A stretch of 64,000 nucleotides of DNA, taken from positions 1 to 64,000 of the forward strand of contig JBJHBI010000001.1 in NCBI GenBank assembly GCA_050485405.1. The letters are read 5' to 3'. Each line of letters starts with the position of its first letter. Position 1 is the first letter of the stretch. The position numbers and the translations under genes are program-made. Below are positions 51,985-60,240 of this stretch, piece after piece. The notes under the pieces were generated by a model that saw only the letters and a list, made by a program, of their open reading frames with translations, made no database searches and had not been told where the DNA came from. The stretch comes from Saliniramus sp050485405. GTDB lineage: Bacteria; Pseudomonadota; Alphaproteobacteria; Rhizobiales; Beijerinckiaceae.

Positions 51985-53250
51985 TCACACGCCCTCCCGG
52001 GCTTCGCTCGCGGGAATGGCGGGCTCGGAGAGCGCGGGCTTTTCCTCGCCGATCACGTTGTCGAGCGCCTTGAGCAGCGCCGAACGCGAGACGGCGCCGA
52101 CATAGCGGCCATCCTCGTCGACTACGGGGACGGCGAAGGGCGTCACCGCCACCACGTTCATGAGGTCGCCCAGATGGGTGTCCGGCGTGATGGTGGGACA
52201 ATCGGGCAGGAGCGCCTTGTCCAGCGGCGCATCGGCCTTGCGCGCCTCGTCGAGGCTCGACAGGCTCGCCACGCCGAGGAAGCGCCGTCCGCGACCGAGC
52301 ACGTAGCCGTATTCGCGGTCGTGATTCTCCAGCGTGCGGATCGCCGCGCGCGGGCCCTGTTCGGGCTTGTCGATCAGCGTCACCTGCGTGCGCCGCGCGA
52401 TGTCGCGGGCGGTGAGCACCTTGGAGACGTCGACGCCGCGGAAGAACGAGCGCACGTAGTCATTGGCCGGATTCTTCAGGATCTCTTCTGGCGTGCCCAC
52501 CTGCACCACGACGCCGCCCTGCATGATGGCGATGCGGTCGCCGATGCGCATGGCTTCGTCGAGATCGTGGCTGATGAAGATGATGGTGCGCTGCTTCTCT
52601 TCCTGGAGCATCAGCAACTCGTCCTGCATCTCCGAGCGGATCAGCGGGTCGAGGGCGGAGAAGGCCTCGTCCATCAGAAGGATGGGGGGATCGGCGCAGA
52701 GCGCGCGGGCGAGCCCCACACGCTGCTGCATGCCGCCGGAAAGCTCGTCCGGATAGCTCTCGGCATTGGCCGCGAGGCCGACCTGCTCCAGGGCGGCGCG
52801 GGCACGCTCGTGACGCACCTCGCGGGAGACGCCGCCCAGTTCGAGACCGAATGCGACGTTGTCGATCACCTTCATGTGGGGCATCAGCGCGAAGGACTGG
52901 AAGACCATGCTCACCGTATCGCGGCGCAGCTTGCGCAGGCCCTCGTGGTCGAGCCTGGTGATGTCCTCGCCGTCGATCTCGATCGAACCGGAAGTCGGCT
53001 CGTAGAGACGGTTGAACATGCGCACCATGGTGGACTTGCCGGAGCCCGACAGCCCCATGATGACGAAGATTTCGCCTTCACGGATATTGAAATTCGCATC
53101 GACGACACCGACCGTCTGGCCGGTGCGGGCGAAGATCTCGTCCTTCGAGCGTCCTTCGCGGATCAGCTTCATGCCCTCCTTGGGGCGATCGCCGAAGATC
53201 TTGTAGAGATTACGCACGACGATCTTGTCGCGTTTTGGCGTATCGTTCAT
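51985..53250 (-). CDS. proV: Glycine betaine/proline-type ABC transporter ATPase ProV with CBS domains
   Basis: The 421-residue ATPase has Walker A GLSGSGKSTMVR, the Q-loop VFQSFALMPHM, signature LSGGMQQRVGLARAL, Walker B PILLMDEAFSALDP and H-loop FISHDLDEA. The C-terminal 130 residues form a CBS pair (from VLTARDIA to FAVPVVDEDGRYVGAV), the ionic-strength sensor in OpuA-type importers. It is the first gene of proV-proW-proX. The upstream gap from 53251 is AT-rich and should contain an osmotically regulated promoter. Confidence 0.95.
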   Translation of the reverse strand: MNDTPKRDKIVVRNLYKIFGDRPKEGMKLIREGRSKDEIFARTGQTVGVVDANFNIREGEIFVIMGLSGSGKSTMVRMFNRLYEPTSGSIEIDGEDITRLDHEGLRKLRRDTVSMVFQSFALMPHMKVIDNVAFGLELGGVSREVRHERARAALEQVGLAANAESYPDELSGGMQQRVGLARALCADPPILLMDEAFSALDPLIRSEMQDELLMLQEEKQRTIIFISHDLDEAMRIGDRIAIMQGGVVVQVGTPEEILKNPANDYVRSFFRGVDVSKVLTARDIARRTQVTLIDKPEQGPRAAIRTLENHDREYGYVLGRGRRFLGVASLSSLDEARKADAPLDKALLPDCPTITPDTHLGDLMNVVAVTPFAVPVVDEDGRYVGAVSRSALLKALDNVIGEEKPALSEPAIPASEAREGV

Positions 53251-53723
53251 CGGAACCCTTGTTTTACTGCAACAAATAAAGCGCCGCCTCCACGAAGTTA
53301 ATCGCGGATCGGTGTCGCAGCCTCAATGATCAACGCAGATAATCATTCAGATCGTGCTTGACAACGCCCCGCCTGAAAATTGTCCGAAAAATGCCTGAAT
53401 CATTTCATGAGCCGCATTATATTTCTTGATGCGGGCCGGCATGCGGAATGATTGTGTTTGATACGAAGATTATACTATAAAATCCCGGCTTGTATACTAT
53501 CGCGTCTCACTACCCTGCGCCGCGAGGCCGTGCCCAAGGCCGTGCCCAAGGCCGTGCCCAAGGCCGTGCCCTTGCCTTTCGCATCTTGCCTTTCGCATGA
53601 GGCTTTGTGGAAAACCCGCTTGAAGCCCGGCTGGGCTCTCGTGATCATGATGCTTCGAAAACATCACGACTGCGAACCCGCTCCCGGGCGGCGCCCGCAG
53701 CGATCATCGCTCGGAGGACGAAC
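53251..53723. other. Intergenic region between proV and the aldolase gene
   Basis: About 470 bases between divergent genes. Positions 53251-53500 are AT-rich compared with the surroundings and should hold the proV promoter and the aldolase promoter. TTGACA is present at 53358-53363 on the plus strand, but no good -10 box stands 16-18 bases away. TGTATACTAT at 53491 resembles the candidate GntR site at 20267. Positions 53525-53599 carry tandem repeats. No gene is supported. Confidence 0.5.
53525..53572. repeat. Tandem repeat, four copies of a 12-mer
   Basis: AGGCCGTGCCCA is repeated four times head to tail (last base differs in copy four). Immediately after it, a 14-mer TTGCCTTTCGCATC is present twice (53572-53599, one base changed). 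The block lies in the leader region of the aldolase gene. Confidence 0.93.
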
Positions 53724-54515
53724 ATGGCTCACGAATTCAAGGCGAAGGGGTCCGGCCCCGCCATCCTGCGCAACAGCGCCATCGACGAGGAGGCGCTCGA
53801 GACCGCGCGGGTCGATCTCGCGGCGTGTTTCCGCATGGCGGCCCGGCTCGGCATGAGCGAGGGGATCTGCAACCATTTCTCGGCGATCGTGCCCGGGCGC
53901 GACGATCTCTTCATCGTCAACCCCTACGGCCTGTCCTTCTCGGAGGTCACGGCATCGAGCCTGCTGGTCTGCGATTACGACGGCAACGTCATTTCCGGCG
54001 AGGGCCAGCCCGAGGCGACGGCCTTCTACATCCATGGACGCCTGCACATGCGCCTGCCGCGTGCGCGCGTCGCCTTCCACACCCACATGCCCTATGCCAC
54101 GGCACTCTCGATGGTCGAGGGCGATCCGCTGGTCTGGGCCGGGCAGACGGCGCTCAAATTCTATGGCCGCACGGCGATCGACCGCGACTATAACGGGCTC
54201 GCGCTCGACGAGGCCGAGGGCGACCGCATCGCCGGCGCGATGGGGGATGCCGATATCGTCTTCATGAAGAATCACGGCGTCATGGTCATCGCCCCCACCA
54301 TCGCCGAGGCATGGGACGATCTGTATTATCTGGAGCGCGCCTGCGAAGTGCAGGTCCTCGCCATGAGCACGGGCCGCAAGCTCACCCCGGTCGAACCCGA
54401 CATCGCACAAAAGACCTACGACCAGATGCGCGACGGCGATTCCGAGAGCGCGCGCCTGCATCTGGAGAGCATCAAGCGCAGCCTGATGCGCGAGGAGCCC
54501 GAATTCGCGCGGTAA
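53724..54515 (+). CDS. Class II aldolase/adducin family protein
   Basis: The 263-residue zinc-type aldolase fold protein contains the metal histidines in VAFHTHMPYATAL and the later FMKNHGVMVIAPT, plus GICNHFSAIVPGRDD and NPYGLSFSEVTAS, typical of the adducin-like branch rather than L-fuculose-phosphate aldolase. The ATG at 53724 (MAHEFKAKGSG) has a GGAGG site. Substrate unknown. It sits 103 bases upstream of ureE on the same strand. Confidence 0.88.
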   Translation: MAHEFKAKGSGPAILRNSAIDEEALETARVDLAACFRMAARLGMSEGICNHFSAIVPGRDDLFIVNPYGLSFSEVTASSLLVCDYDGNVISGEGQPEATAFYIHGRLHMRLPRARVAFHTHMPYATALSMVEGDPLVWAGQTALKFYGRTAIDRDYNGLALDEAEGDRIAGAMGDADIVFMKNHGVMVIAPTIAEAWDDLYYLERACEVQVLAMSTGRKLTPVEPDIAQKTYDQMRDGDSESARLHLESIKRSLMREEPEFAR

Positions 54516-54618
54516 CGGTGACGAGTGCGGGCGGAGCGTGAGGCCGCATCGCACTTCCCTTCCGTCGCGCCCTCGCCTAACCTGCCGCGTCTCCATTCGA
54601 AAACGCCGTGATGAGGTC

Positions 54619-55176
54619 ATGATGCTGCGCGCCACCGCCGTTATCCGCAAGCCCGCCGTGAAGGCCGACAAGGTCGTCGACCGCGTCACCCTCGATCACG
54701 AGGGGCGCCACCGCCGGCGCGTGGCCCTGCAGGGGGATGGCGGGCTCGAATTCGTGCTCGATCTCGACAAGGCGGTGGTCCTCAATGACGGGGACGGGCT
54801 CAAGCTGGAGGACGGAAGGCTGGTGCGGGTCGTGGCCGCGCCGCAGCCTCTGCTCGAAATCCGCGCCGAGAACCCGCTGCGGCTCCTGCGCCTCGCCTGG
54901 CATATCGGAAACCGCCATACGCCGGCCGAGATCACGGCGGATGCGATCTATATCGAGGCGGATCACGTGCTGGCCGAAATGGTGCGCGGGCAGGGCGGAA
55001 CGGCCACCCCGGTCGAGCGCCCCTTCCAGCCGGAACGCGGCGCCTATGACCATGATTGCGGGCATGATCACGGTCACGGTCACGGGCACAGTCATGATCA
55101 CGGTCACGGTCATGGGCACAGTCATGGGCACGGTCACCATCATCATCACGACCACGATCACGACCGGCATGGCTGA
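54619..55176 (+). CDS. ureE: Urease accessory protein UreE with a long His-rich tail
   Basis: Nickel metallochaperone delivering Ni2+ to urease. The 185-residue product has the N-terminal UreE domain (VTLDHEGRHRRRVALQGDGG) and the metal-binding domain with LAWHIGNRHTPAEI. The last 40 residues are almost entirely His, Asp and Gly, a nickel-storage tail encoded by CAT/CAC GGT repeats at about 55047-55170. The start is the ATG at 54619 or 54622. The stop overlaps the ureF start by one base (TGATG). Confidence 0.93.
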   Translation: MMLRATAVIRKPAVKADKVVDRVTLDHEGRHRRRVALQGDGGLEFVLDLDKAVVLNDGDGLKLEDGRLVRVVAAPQPLLEIRAENPLRLLRLAWHIGNRHTPAEITADAIYIEADHVLAEMVRGQGGTATPVERPFQPERGAYDHDCGHDHGHGHGHSHDHGHGHGHSHGHGHHHHHDHDHDRHG

Positions 55177-55877
55177 TGAGCGCGGCGCATCTGCCCCTGA
55201 TGATCTGGTTCTCGCCGGGTTTTCCCGTCGGTGCCTTCGCCTATTCGCACGGGCTGGAATGGGCTTGCGAGAGCGCGCAGATCGACGGGGCGAAAGATCT
55301 GGGCGACTGGCTGGGCGATCTCCTGGCTTACGGATCGGGGCGAAACGACGCGCTCTTCCTGATCGCGGCCTACGAGGCTGCGCATGATCCGGCGCAACTC
55401 GCCGGGATCGCCGCACTCGCCCGCGCGCTCGCCGGTTCGAGCGAGCGGCGCCTCGAAACCTGCATGCAGGGCGATGCCTTCCTCACCGCGATCGCGAGCG
55501 CCTGGCCCTGCGCGCCCGTCGCCGCATGGCAGGCGCAGCGCGCCGGGCTCGACGGCGAAGAAGCCACGCCTTATCCGGTCGCCGTTGGCATGGCGGGGCG
55601 TGGTCATGATCTCCCGCTCACCGCCTTGCTCGAAGCCTATCTCGCGGGCTTTGTCGGCAATCTCGTCTCCGCCGCTATCCGCCTCAGCGCTGTGGGCCAG
55701 ACGGACGGGCAGCGCATCATTGCAGGCCTCCTCCCCGATATCCCCGATCGCGCCGCAGCGCTGATCACAGCCCATGAGGCGGATGGGCTCGAAGAGAGCC
55801 TCGGCGGCTGCGTCTTCACATCGGATCTCGGCGCGATCTGCCACGAAACCCAGTATACGCGGCTGTTTCGCTCGTGA
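55176..55877 (+). CDS. ureF: Urease accessory protein UreF
   Basis: All-helical partner of UreD/UreG in urease activation. The 233-residue product has WFSPGFPVGAFAYSHGLEWA near the N terminus and AIRLSAVGQTDGQRII later, both family hallmarks. It is translationally coupled to ureE. Neither ureG nor the structural ureABC genes nor ureD follow; the next gene is on the opposite strand. Confidence 0.93.
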   Translation: MSAAHLPLMIWFSPGFPVGAFAYSHGLEWACESAQIDGAKDLGDWLGDLLAYGSGRNDALFLIAAYEAAHDPAQLAGIAALARALAGSSERRLETCMQGDAFLTAIASAWPCAPVAAWQAQRAGLDGEEATPYPVAVGMAGRGHDLPLTALLEAYLAGFVGNLVSAAIRLSAVGQTDGQRIIAGLLPDIPDRAAALITAHEADGLEESLGGCVFTSDLGAICHETQYTRLFRS

Positions 55878-55884
55878 TTCCGAT

Positions 55885-56907
55885 TTACGCCACCGGCTCG
55901 GCGAAGACGGCGATGCAATCCCCCGGCTTGACCAGCCCGGGCACGTGACGCGCCATCACGATACCGTCGCGGCCCGCATGGCAGGAAAGGGGCGCACGCC
56001 CGCTGCGCCCGAACGGGTAGATCCGCGCCACGACATCCCCGCGCGCCACCCGGTCGCCCAGCGTTACCATCGGTTCGATCAGGCCCTCCTCCTCACTAAC
56101 GAGGAAGCAATCACCGTCGGGCATGTCGAGCCAGACGGTCTCGCCCGCAGCCGCCTGCCCGCGCGCAGCATCCGCTCCGGAGAGAATGCCCGCATGGGCG
56201 AGGAAACCGCGCAGGCCGCGTTTCGCGATCGCGATGCTGCGCGGCGTCGCGGTGCCGGCGCCGCCGAGCTCCGTCGTGACGAAGGTCTTGCCCATCGCCT
56301 CGGCGGTGGTGTCGAACATGCCCACCGCATCCATCTCGATCATCTGCAGCGCGTAGGGCGCCCCGAACGCCTCGACCGCCGCGCGGCAGCGCGCTTCGAG
56401 CGCCTTGTCGGGGAGGATGTGGCAGGCGGCGAGCGGCAGGAAATCGAGCGTCCTGCCGCCGGAATGGAAGTCGAGCACGCAATCGGCGAGCGGCAGCAGA
56501 TGGCGGGTGACGTAATCGGCGATCTTCTGCGTCGGCGTGCCGTCCGGCCGCCCGGGAAACAGCCGGTTGAGATTGCCCCCGTCGATCGGCGAGGTTCGCG
56601 TGCCGGCCCGGAAGGCGGGCGTGTTCATCGCCGGCAGGATGATGATCCGCCCGCTGATCCGCGCGGGGTCGAGCGTCGCGGCGAGATCATGCAGGGCGAT
56701 CGGCCCCTCGTATTCGTCGCCGTGATTGCCGCCGGTGACGAGCGCGGTCGGGCCGGGGCCGTTGCGGATCACGCTGATCGGGATCATCACCGCGCCCCAG
56801 GCCGAATCATCGCGGCTCCAGGGCAGGCGCAGGAAGCCGTGTTGCGCGCCGTCGCACTCGAAATCGAGATCGCAACTGATCGGGGAAGGCGGGAGGCTAT
56901 CGGTCAT
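55885..56907 (-). CDS. doeB: N-alpha-acetyl-diaminobutyrate deacetylase DoeB
   Basis: Zinc carboxypeptidase-fold deacylase of the AstE/AspA family, 340 residues. Zinc ligands are in VTGGNHGDEYEGP and DFHSGGRTLDF, with the catalytic glutamate in TTELGGAGT. In ectoine degradation it removes acetate from N-alpha-acetyl-diaminobutyrate. By sequence alone it could be another succinylglutamate-desuccinylase-like protein; the position 10 bases downstream of the ectoine hydrolase gene decides the call. Confidence 0.88.
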   Translation of the reverse strand: MTDSLPPSPISCDLDFECDGAQHGFLRLPWSRDDSAWGAVMIPISVIRNGPGPTALVTGGNHGDEYEGPIALHDLAATLDPARISGRIIILPAMNTPAFRAGTRTSPIDGGNLNRLFPGRPDGTPTQKIADYVTRHLLPLADCVLDFHSGGRTLDFLPLAACHILPDKALEARCRAAVEAFGAPYALQMIEMDAVGMFDTTAEAMGKTFVTTELGGAGTATPRSIAIAKRGLRGFLAHAGILSGADAARGQAAAGETVWLDMPDGDCFLVSEEEGLIEPMVTLGDRVARGDVVARIYPFGRSGRAPLSCHAGRDGIVMARHVPGLVKPGDCIAVFAEPVA

Positions 56908-56917
56908 GAATGCGCAT

Positions 56918-58099
56918 TCAGTCCTTGATGAAGAGCTCGCGCGGGACGCTCGCGAGGCATTCCACCCCGGTTTCGGTGATCAGGATGCTCTCGGTGATTT
57001 CGAGCCCCATATCGGCGAGCCACAACCCGCTCATGAAATGGAAGGTCATGCCCGGTTCGAGCACGGTGCGGTCCCCCGAGCGCAGGCTCATGGTGCGCTC
57101 GCCCCAATCGGGCGGATAGCTCAGGCCGATCGAATAGCCGGTGCGGTTGTCCTTGATGATGCCGTAGCGCTCCAGCACACTGAAGAAACCGAAGGCGATA
57201 TCCTCGCAGGTCATGCCCGGGCGGGCATTGTCGAGCCCTGCCTCCATGCCTTCGAGCACCGCTTTCTCCGCGTCGCGAAAGGCTTGCGGCGGCTTGCCGA
57301 GGAAGACCGTGCGCGAGAGCGGGCAATGATAGCGGTTCACGCAGCCAGCGATCTCGAAGAACGTGCCTTCGCCCGCGCGCAGCGGCTGGTCGTTCCAGGT
57401 GAGATGCGGCGCGGCGGCATCGGGCCCCGAGGGCAGGAGCGGTACGATGGCGGGGTAGTCGCCGCCCGTATCGGAGACACCGCGTATGCCGACATCGTAG
57501 ATCTCGGCGACAAGGTCGCATTTGCGGATACCGGGTTCGGCCTTTTCCAGGATGCGCTGATGCATGGCCTCGACGATCCGCGCGGCCTTGCGCATGAAGC
57601 CGATCTCCGCTTCGCTCTTGATGGCGCGGCGCCAGTTCACCAGCGCGGTGGCATCGACGAAGAGCGCATTGGGCAAACCCGTCGTCAGCGCGGCATAGGC
57701 GGCGGCGGTGAAATAGTAGTTGTCGAGCTCGACCCCGATGCGCGCCTTGTCGAAGCCACGCGATTCGATGATCGCTGCGAGCAGGTCCATCGGATGATGG
57801 TCGGTGGATTGCACATAGTGATCGGGATAGGAGAGTATGGCGTCGTCGTGCAGATAGGCCGTGCGGCGCGCGCCGGCGGCATCCTGGAGACGACCATACC
57901 AGACGGGCTCCCCCTCATGCGAAACGAGGACACATTGGTGAACGTAGAAGGACCAGCCGTCGTAACCGGTGAGCCAGGCCATGTTGGACGGGTCGCTGAC
58001 GATCAGGAGATCGAGCTCCTGCTCGGCCATGGCCGCACGGGTCCTCGCCAGCCGCTCGGCATATTCCGTGCGGCTGAATTTCAGATGCGCATCGCTCAT
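56918..58099 (-). CDS. doeA: Ectoine hydrolase DoeA
   Basis: Creatinase/aminopeptidase-P-fold (M24) enzyme of 393 residues that opens the ectoine ring to N-acetyl-diaminobutyrates. Characteristic stretches are LLIVSDPSNMAWLTGYDGWS, FYVHQCVLVSHEGEPVWYGR and the pita-bread domain with GTFFEIAGCVNRYHCPLSRT. The usual five metal ligands of M24 peptidases are not all present, as expected for this branch. The ATG at 58099 is chosen because the longer in-frame reading overlaps the divergent regulator. It is followed by doeB. Confidence 0.92.
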   Translation of the reverse strand: MSDAHLKFSRTEYAERLARTRAAMAEQELDLLIVSDPSNMAWLTGYDGWSFYVHQCVLVSHEGEPVWYGRLQDAAGARRTAYLHDDAILSYPDHYVQSTDHHPMDLLAAIIESRGFDKARIGVELDNYYFTAAAYAALTTGLPNALFVDATALVNWRRAIKSEAEIGFMRKAARIVEAMHQRILEKAEPGIRKCDLVAEIYDVGIRGVSDTGGDYPAIVPLLPSGPDAAAPHLTWNDQPLRAGEGTFFEIAGCVNRYHCPLSRTVFLGKPPQAFRDAEKAVLEGMEAGLDNARPGMTCEDIAFGFFSVLERYGIIKDNRTGYSIGLSYPPDWGERTMSLRSGDRTVLEPGMTFHFMSGLWLADMGLEITESILITETGVECLASVPRELFIKD

Positions 58100-58185
58100 G
58101 CTCGCTCCGATACGCTTCACGCCCGGCCTGGCCGGACGGATGCTGCGACTCCTGGATGGGGCCAGTGTGGCTTTGAGATGCATCG
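58100..58185. promoter_or_regulatory. doeA-doeX divergent promoter with a palindrome
   Basis: The 86-base gap separates the divergent ectoine catabolic operon and its AsnC-type regulator. A perfect palindrome, CCGGCCTGGCCGG, at 58123-58135 is a candidate DoeX site, though in a GC-rich genome it could be chance. Confidence 0.4.
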
Positions 58186-58671
58186 ATGACAAGCATCAAG
58201 CTCGACACCTACGACCTGCGTATCCTCGCCACGGTGGCGCGCCGGGGGCGAATCACCAAACGCGCCCTCGCCGAAGCCGTCGGATTGTCGCCGACGCCCT
58301 GCTGGACGCGGCTCGCGCGGCTCGAAAAGGCCGGGCTGATCACCGGCTACCATGCCCGTATTGCCCCCGACGCCTTCGGCCCGCTCACCACGGTGATGCT
58401 GGAGGTGAACCTGCGCAGCCATTCGCTGGCCGATTCGGAGCGGTTCGAATCGGTGATCTGTGCCCATCCCCGCGTGGCCGCCTGCTGGTCGCTGGGCGGG
58501 GGGATCGATTATCTCGTGCGCATCGTGGTGCGCGATATCGGCGAATATCAGAACATTATCGACGGCTGGCTCGCGCGCGATATCGGCATCGACCGCTATT
58601 TCACCTATGTCGTCACCAAGGTGGTGAAGGAGGATGAAGCCTTCGTGCCGCCGCCCGGGACGCTCGCATGA
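58186..58671 (+). CDS. doeX: AsnC/Lrp-family regulator DoeX
   Basis: The 161-residue regulator has an N-terminal helix-turn-helix (LDTYDLRILATVARRGRITK and LAEAVGLSPTPCWTRLARLE) and a C-terminal RAM effector domain (CWSLGGGIDYLVRIVVRDIG). Being divergent from doeA-doeB, it matches DoeX, which controls ectoine degradation in response to ectoine-derived diaminobutyrate compounds. Confidence 0.9.
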   Translation: MTSIKLDTYDLRILATVARRGRITKRALAEAVGLSPTPCWTRLARLEKAGLITGYHARIAPDAFGPLTTVMLEVNLRSHSLADSERFESVICAHPRVAACWSLGGGIDYLVRIVVRDIGEYQNIIDGWLARDIGIDRYFTYVVTKVVKEDEAFVPPPGTLA

Positions 58672-58722
58672 TTTGCATGCGAACGGGCCACGACGATTTC
58701 CGTAACCGGTTTCTGGACCATC

Positions 58723-59541
58723 ATGCGCCTGCTCGCCATCAGTGACCTGCATCTCGCGCATGCGACCAACCGCGCGGCGCTGGATGCGCTGCCGCCATAT
58801 CCGCGCGACTGGCTGATCGTCGCCGGTGACGTGGCGGAGAAGCCGGAGACGGTGGCGGAGGCCTTCGCCGTGCTCGCGGCGCGGTTTGCTCGCGTGATCT
58901 GGGTGCCGGGCAATCACGAGCTCTGGACCACCATGCCCGAGGGTGGCCGTCCGGCGCTGGCGGGCGACGCGAAATATCGCGCCCTCGTCGAGATCGCCCG
59001 CGAGGCCGGGATCGTGACGCCGGAAGACCCCTGGCCGGTCTGGGAGGGGCCGGGCGGGCCGTGCCTGATCGCGCCGTTGTTTCTGCTTTATGATTACAGC
59101 TTCCGCCCGCCCGGTCTCGCCCGGGAGGAGGTCGTCGCCTGGGCGCGCGAAGGCCGCGCCGTCTGCGCCGACGAGATCCGGCTCGATCCCGCACCCCATG
59201 CCACACGGGAAGACTGGTGCGCCGCCCGCATCGCCCTGAGCGGCGCGAGGCTCGAGGCGCGTCCGCACGGGCTGCCGACGATACTCGTCAACCATTATCC
59301 CTTGCGCGAAGATCTCATCCACATTCCGCGCATCCCGCGCTTCACGCCCTGGTGCGGCACGCGCGCGACGCATGACTGGCACCGGCGTTTCGATGCCCGC
59401 GTCGCGATCAGCGGGCATTTGCATGTGCGCCGCAGCGATATTCGCGACGGCACGCGTTTCGAGGAAGTGTCCCTCGGTTATCCGCGACAATGGCAGCCGC
59501 GACGCGGCATCGCGCCCTATCTGCGCCAGATCTTGCCGTGA
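58723..59541 (+). CDS. Calcineurin-like metallophosphoesterase
   Basis: The 272-residue hydrolase has the complete metal set: AISDLHLAH, VAGDVAEKPE, WVPGNHELWT, LVNHYPL and SGHLHVRRSD. It starts 51 bases after doeX on the same strand, but nothing ties it to ectoine use. Substrate unknown. Confidence 0.9.
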   Translation: MRLLAISDLHLAHATNRAALDALPPYPRDWLIVAGDVAEKPETVAEAFAVLAARFARVIWVPGNHELWTTMPEGGRPALAGDAKYRALVEIAREAGIVTPEDPWPVWEGPGGPCLIAPLFLLYDYSFRPPGLAREEVVAWAREGRAVCADEIRLDPAPHATREDWCAARIALSGARLEARPHGLPTILVNHYPLREDLIHIPRIPRFTPWCGTRATHDWHRRFDARVAISGHLHVRRSDIRDGTRFEEVSLGYPRQWQPRRGIAPYLRQILP

Positions 59542-59547
59542 CGCGCC

Positions 59548-60189
59548 TCAGCGCGGTTCGAGGCAGGCCCGGGCCAGCGCGACGAAGGCGCGGGCGCGGT
59601 GGGAGAGCGCGTTGTCGGGCGCGGCCAGCCAATCGATCCCGTGTTTCTCCTCCGCGCTCATCTCACCGAAGCTGCGCTGCGAACCGTCGGGCACGAACAT
59701 CGGATCATAGCCGAAACCCTTGTCGCCGCGCGGCGGCCAGATGACGGCGCCATGCACCCGCCCCTCGAAGATCTCCTCGTGCCCGTCGGGCCAGGCGACG
59801 ACTAGGGCGGAGACGAAATAGGCGCGCCGCTGTTCCGGCGTGGTCGCGCCGCGCTTTTGCAATTCGCGCTCGACCTTCTCCATGGCCGGGGCGAAATCCT
59901 TGTTCACGGCCCAATCGGCGGAAAACAGCCCCGGCGCGCAATCGAGCGCGGCGACGCACAGGCCCGAATCGTCGGAGATCGCCGGCAGGCCCGTGGCCTG
60001 TGCCGCCGCATGGGCCTTGATGGCGGCATTCTCGGAAAACATGTGTCCGGTCTCTTCCGGCACCGGCAAGCCACGCTCTCCGGCCGATGTCGCCTCGATC
60101 CCGAAAGGTGCGAGCAATTCGCGCATCTCGCGCAATTTGCCGGCATTATGGGTGGCGATGATGATGGTTCCGGAGAGTTTGCGGGCCAT
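59548..60189 (-). CDS. rdgB: XTP/dITP diphosphatase RdgB
   Basis: House-cleaning enzyme that hydrolyses dITP and XTP to monophosphates. The 213-residue Ham1-family product shows IIIATHNAGKLREMRELL, SDDSGLCVAALDCAPG, FEGRVHGAVIWPPRGDKGFG and RSFGEMSAEEKHG. The gap to obgE, transcribed first, is 50 bases, so both may share a transcript. Confidence 0.95.
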   Translation of the reverse strand: MARKLSGTIIIATHNAGKLREMRELLAPFGIEATSAGERGLPVPEETGHMFSENAAIKAHAAAQATGLPAISDDSGLCVAALDCAPGLFSADWAVNKDFAPAMEKVERELQKRGATTPEQRRAYFVSALVVAWPDGHEEIFEGRVHGAVIWPPRGDKGFGYDPMFVPDGSQRSFGEMSAEEKHGIDWLAAPDNALSHRARAFVALARACLEPR

Positions 60190-60240
60190 ATCGGTGATCC
60201 TGTCGGCGGAAATCTGGATGTCGGTCGGGCGCGGGCCGGA

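Noticed and set aside
53525..53599. CRISPR-like array upstream of the aldolase gene
   Set aside because: The repeats are 12-14 bp, adjacent and without spacers; no cas gene is present.
55885..56907. Succinylglutamate desuccinylase (AstE) for the DoeB gene
   Set aside because: Family motifs alone allow it, but the adjacent ectoine hydrolase and AsnC-type regulator fit DoeB, and no other ast gene is present.
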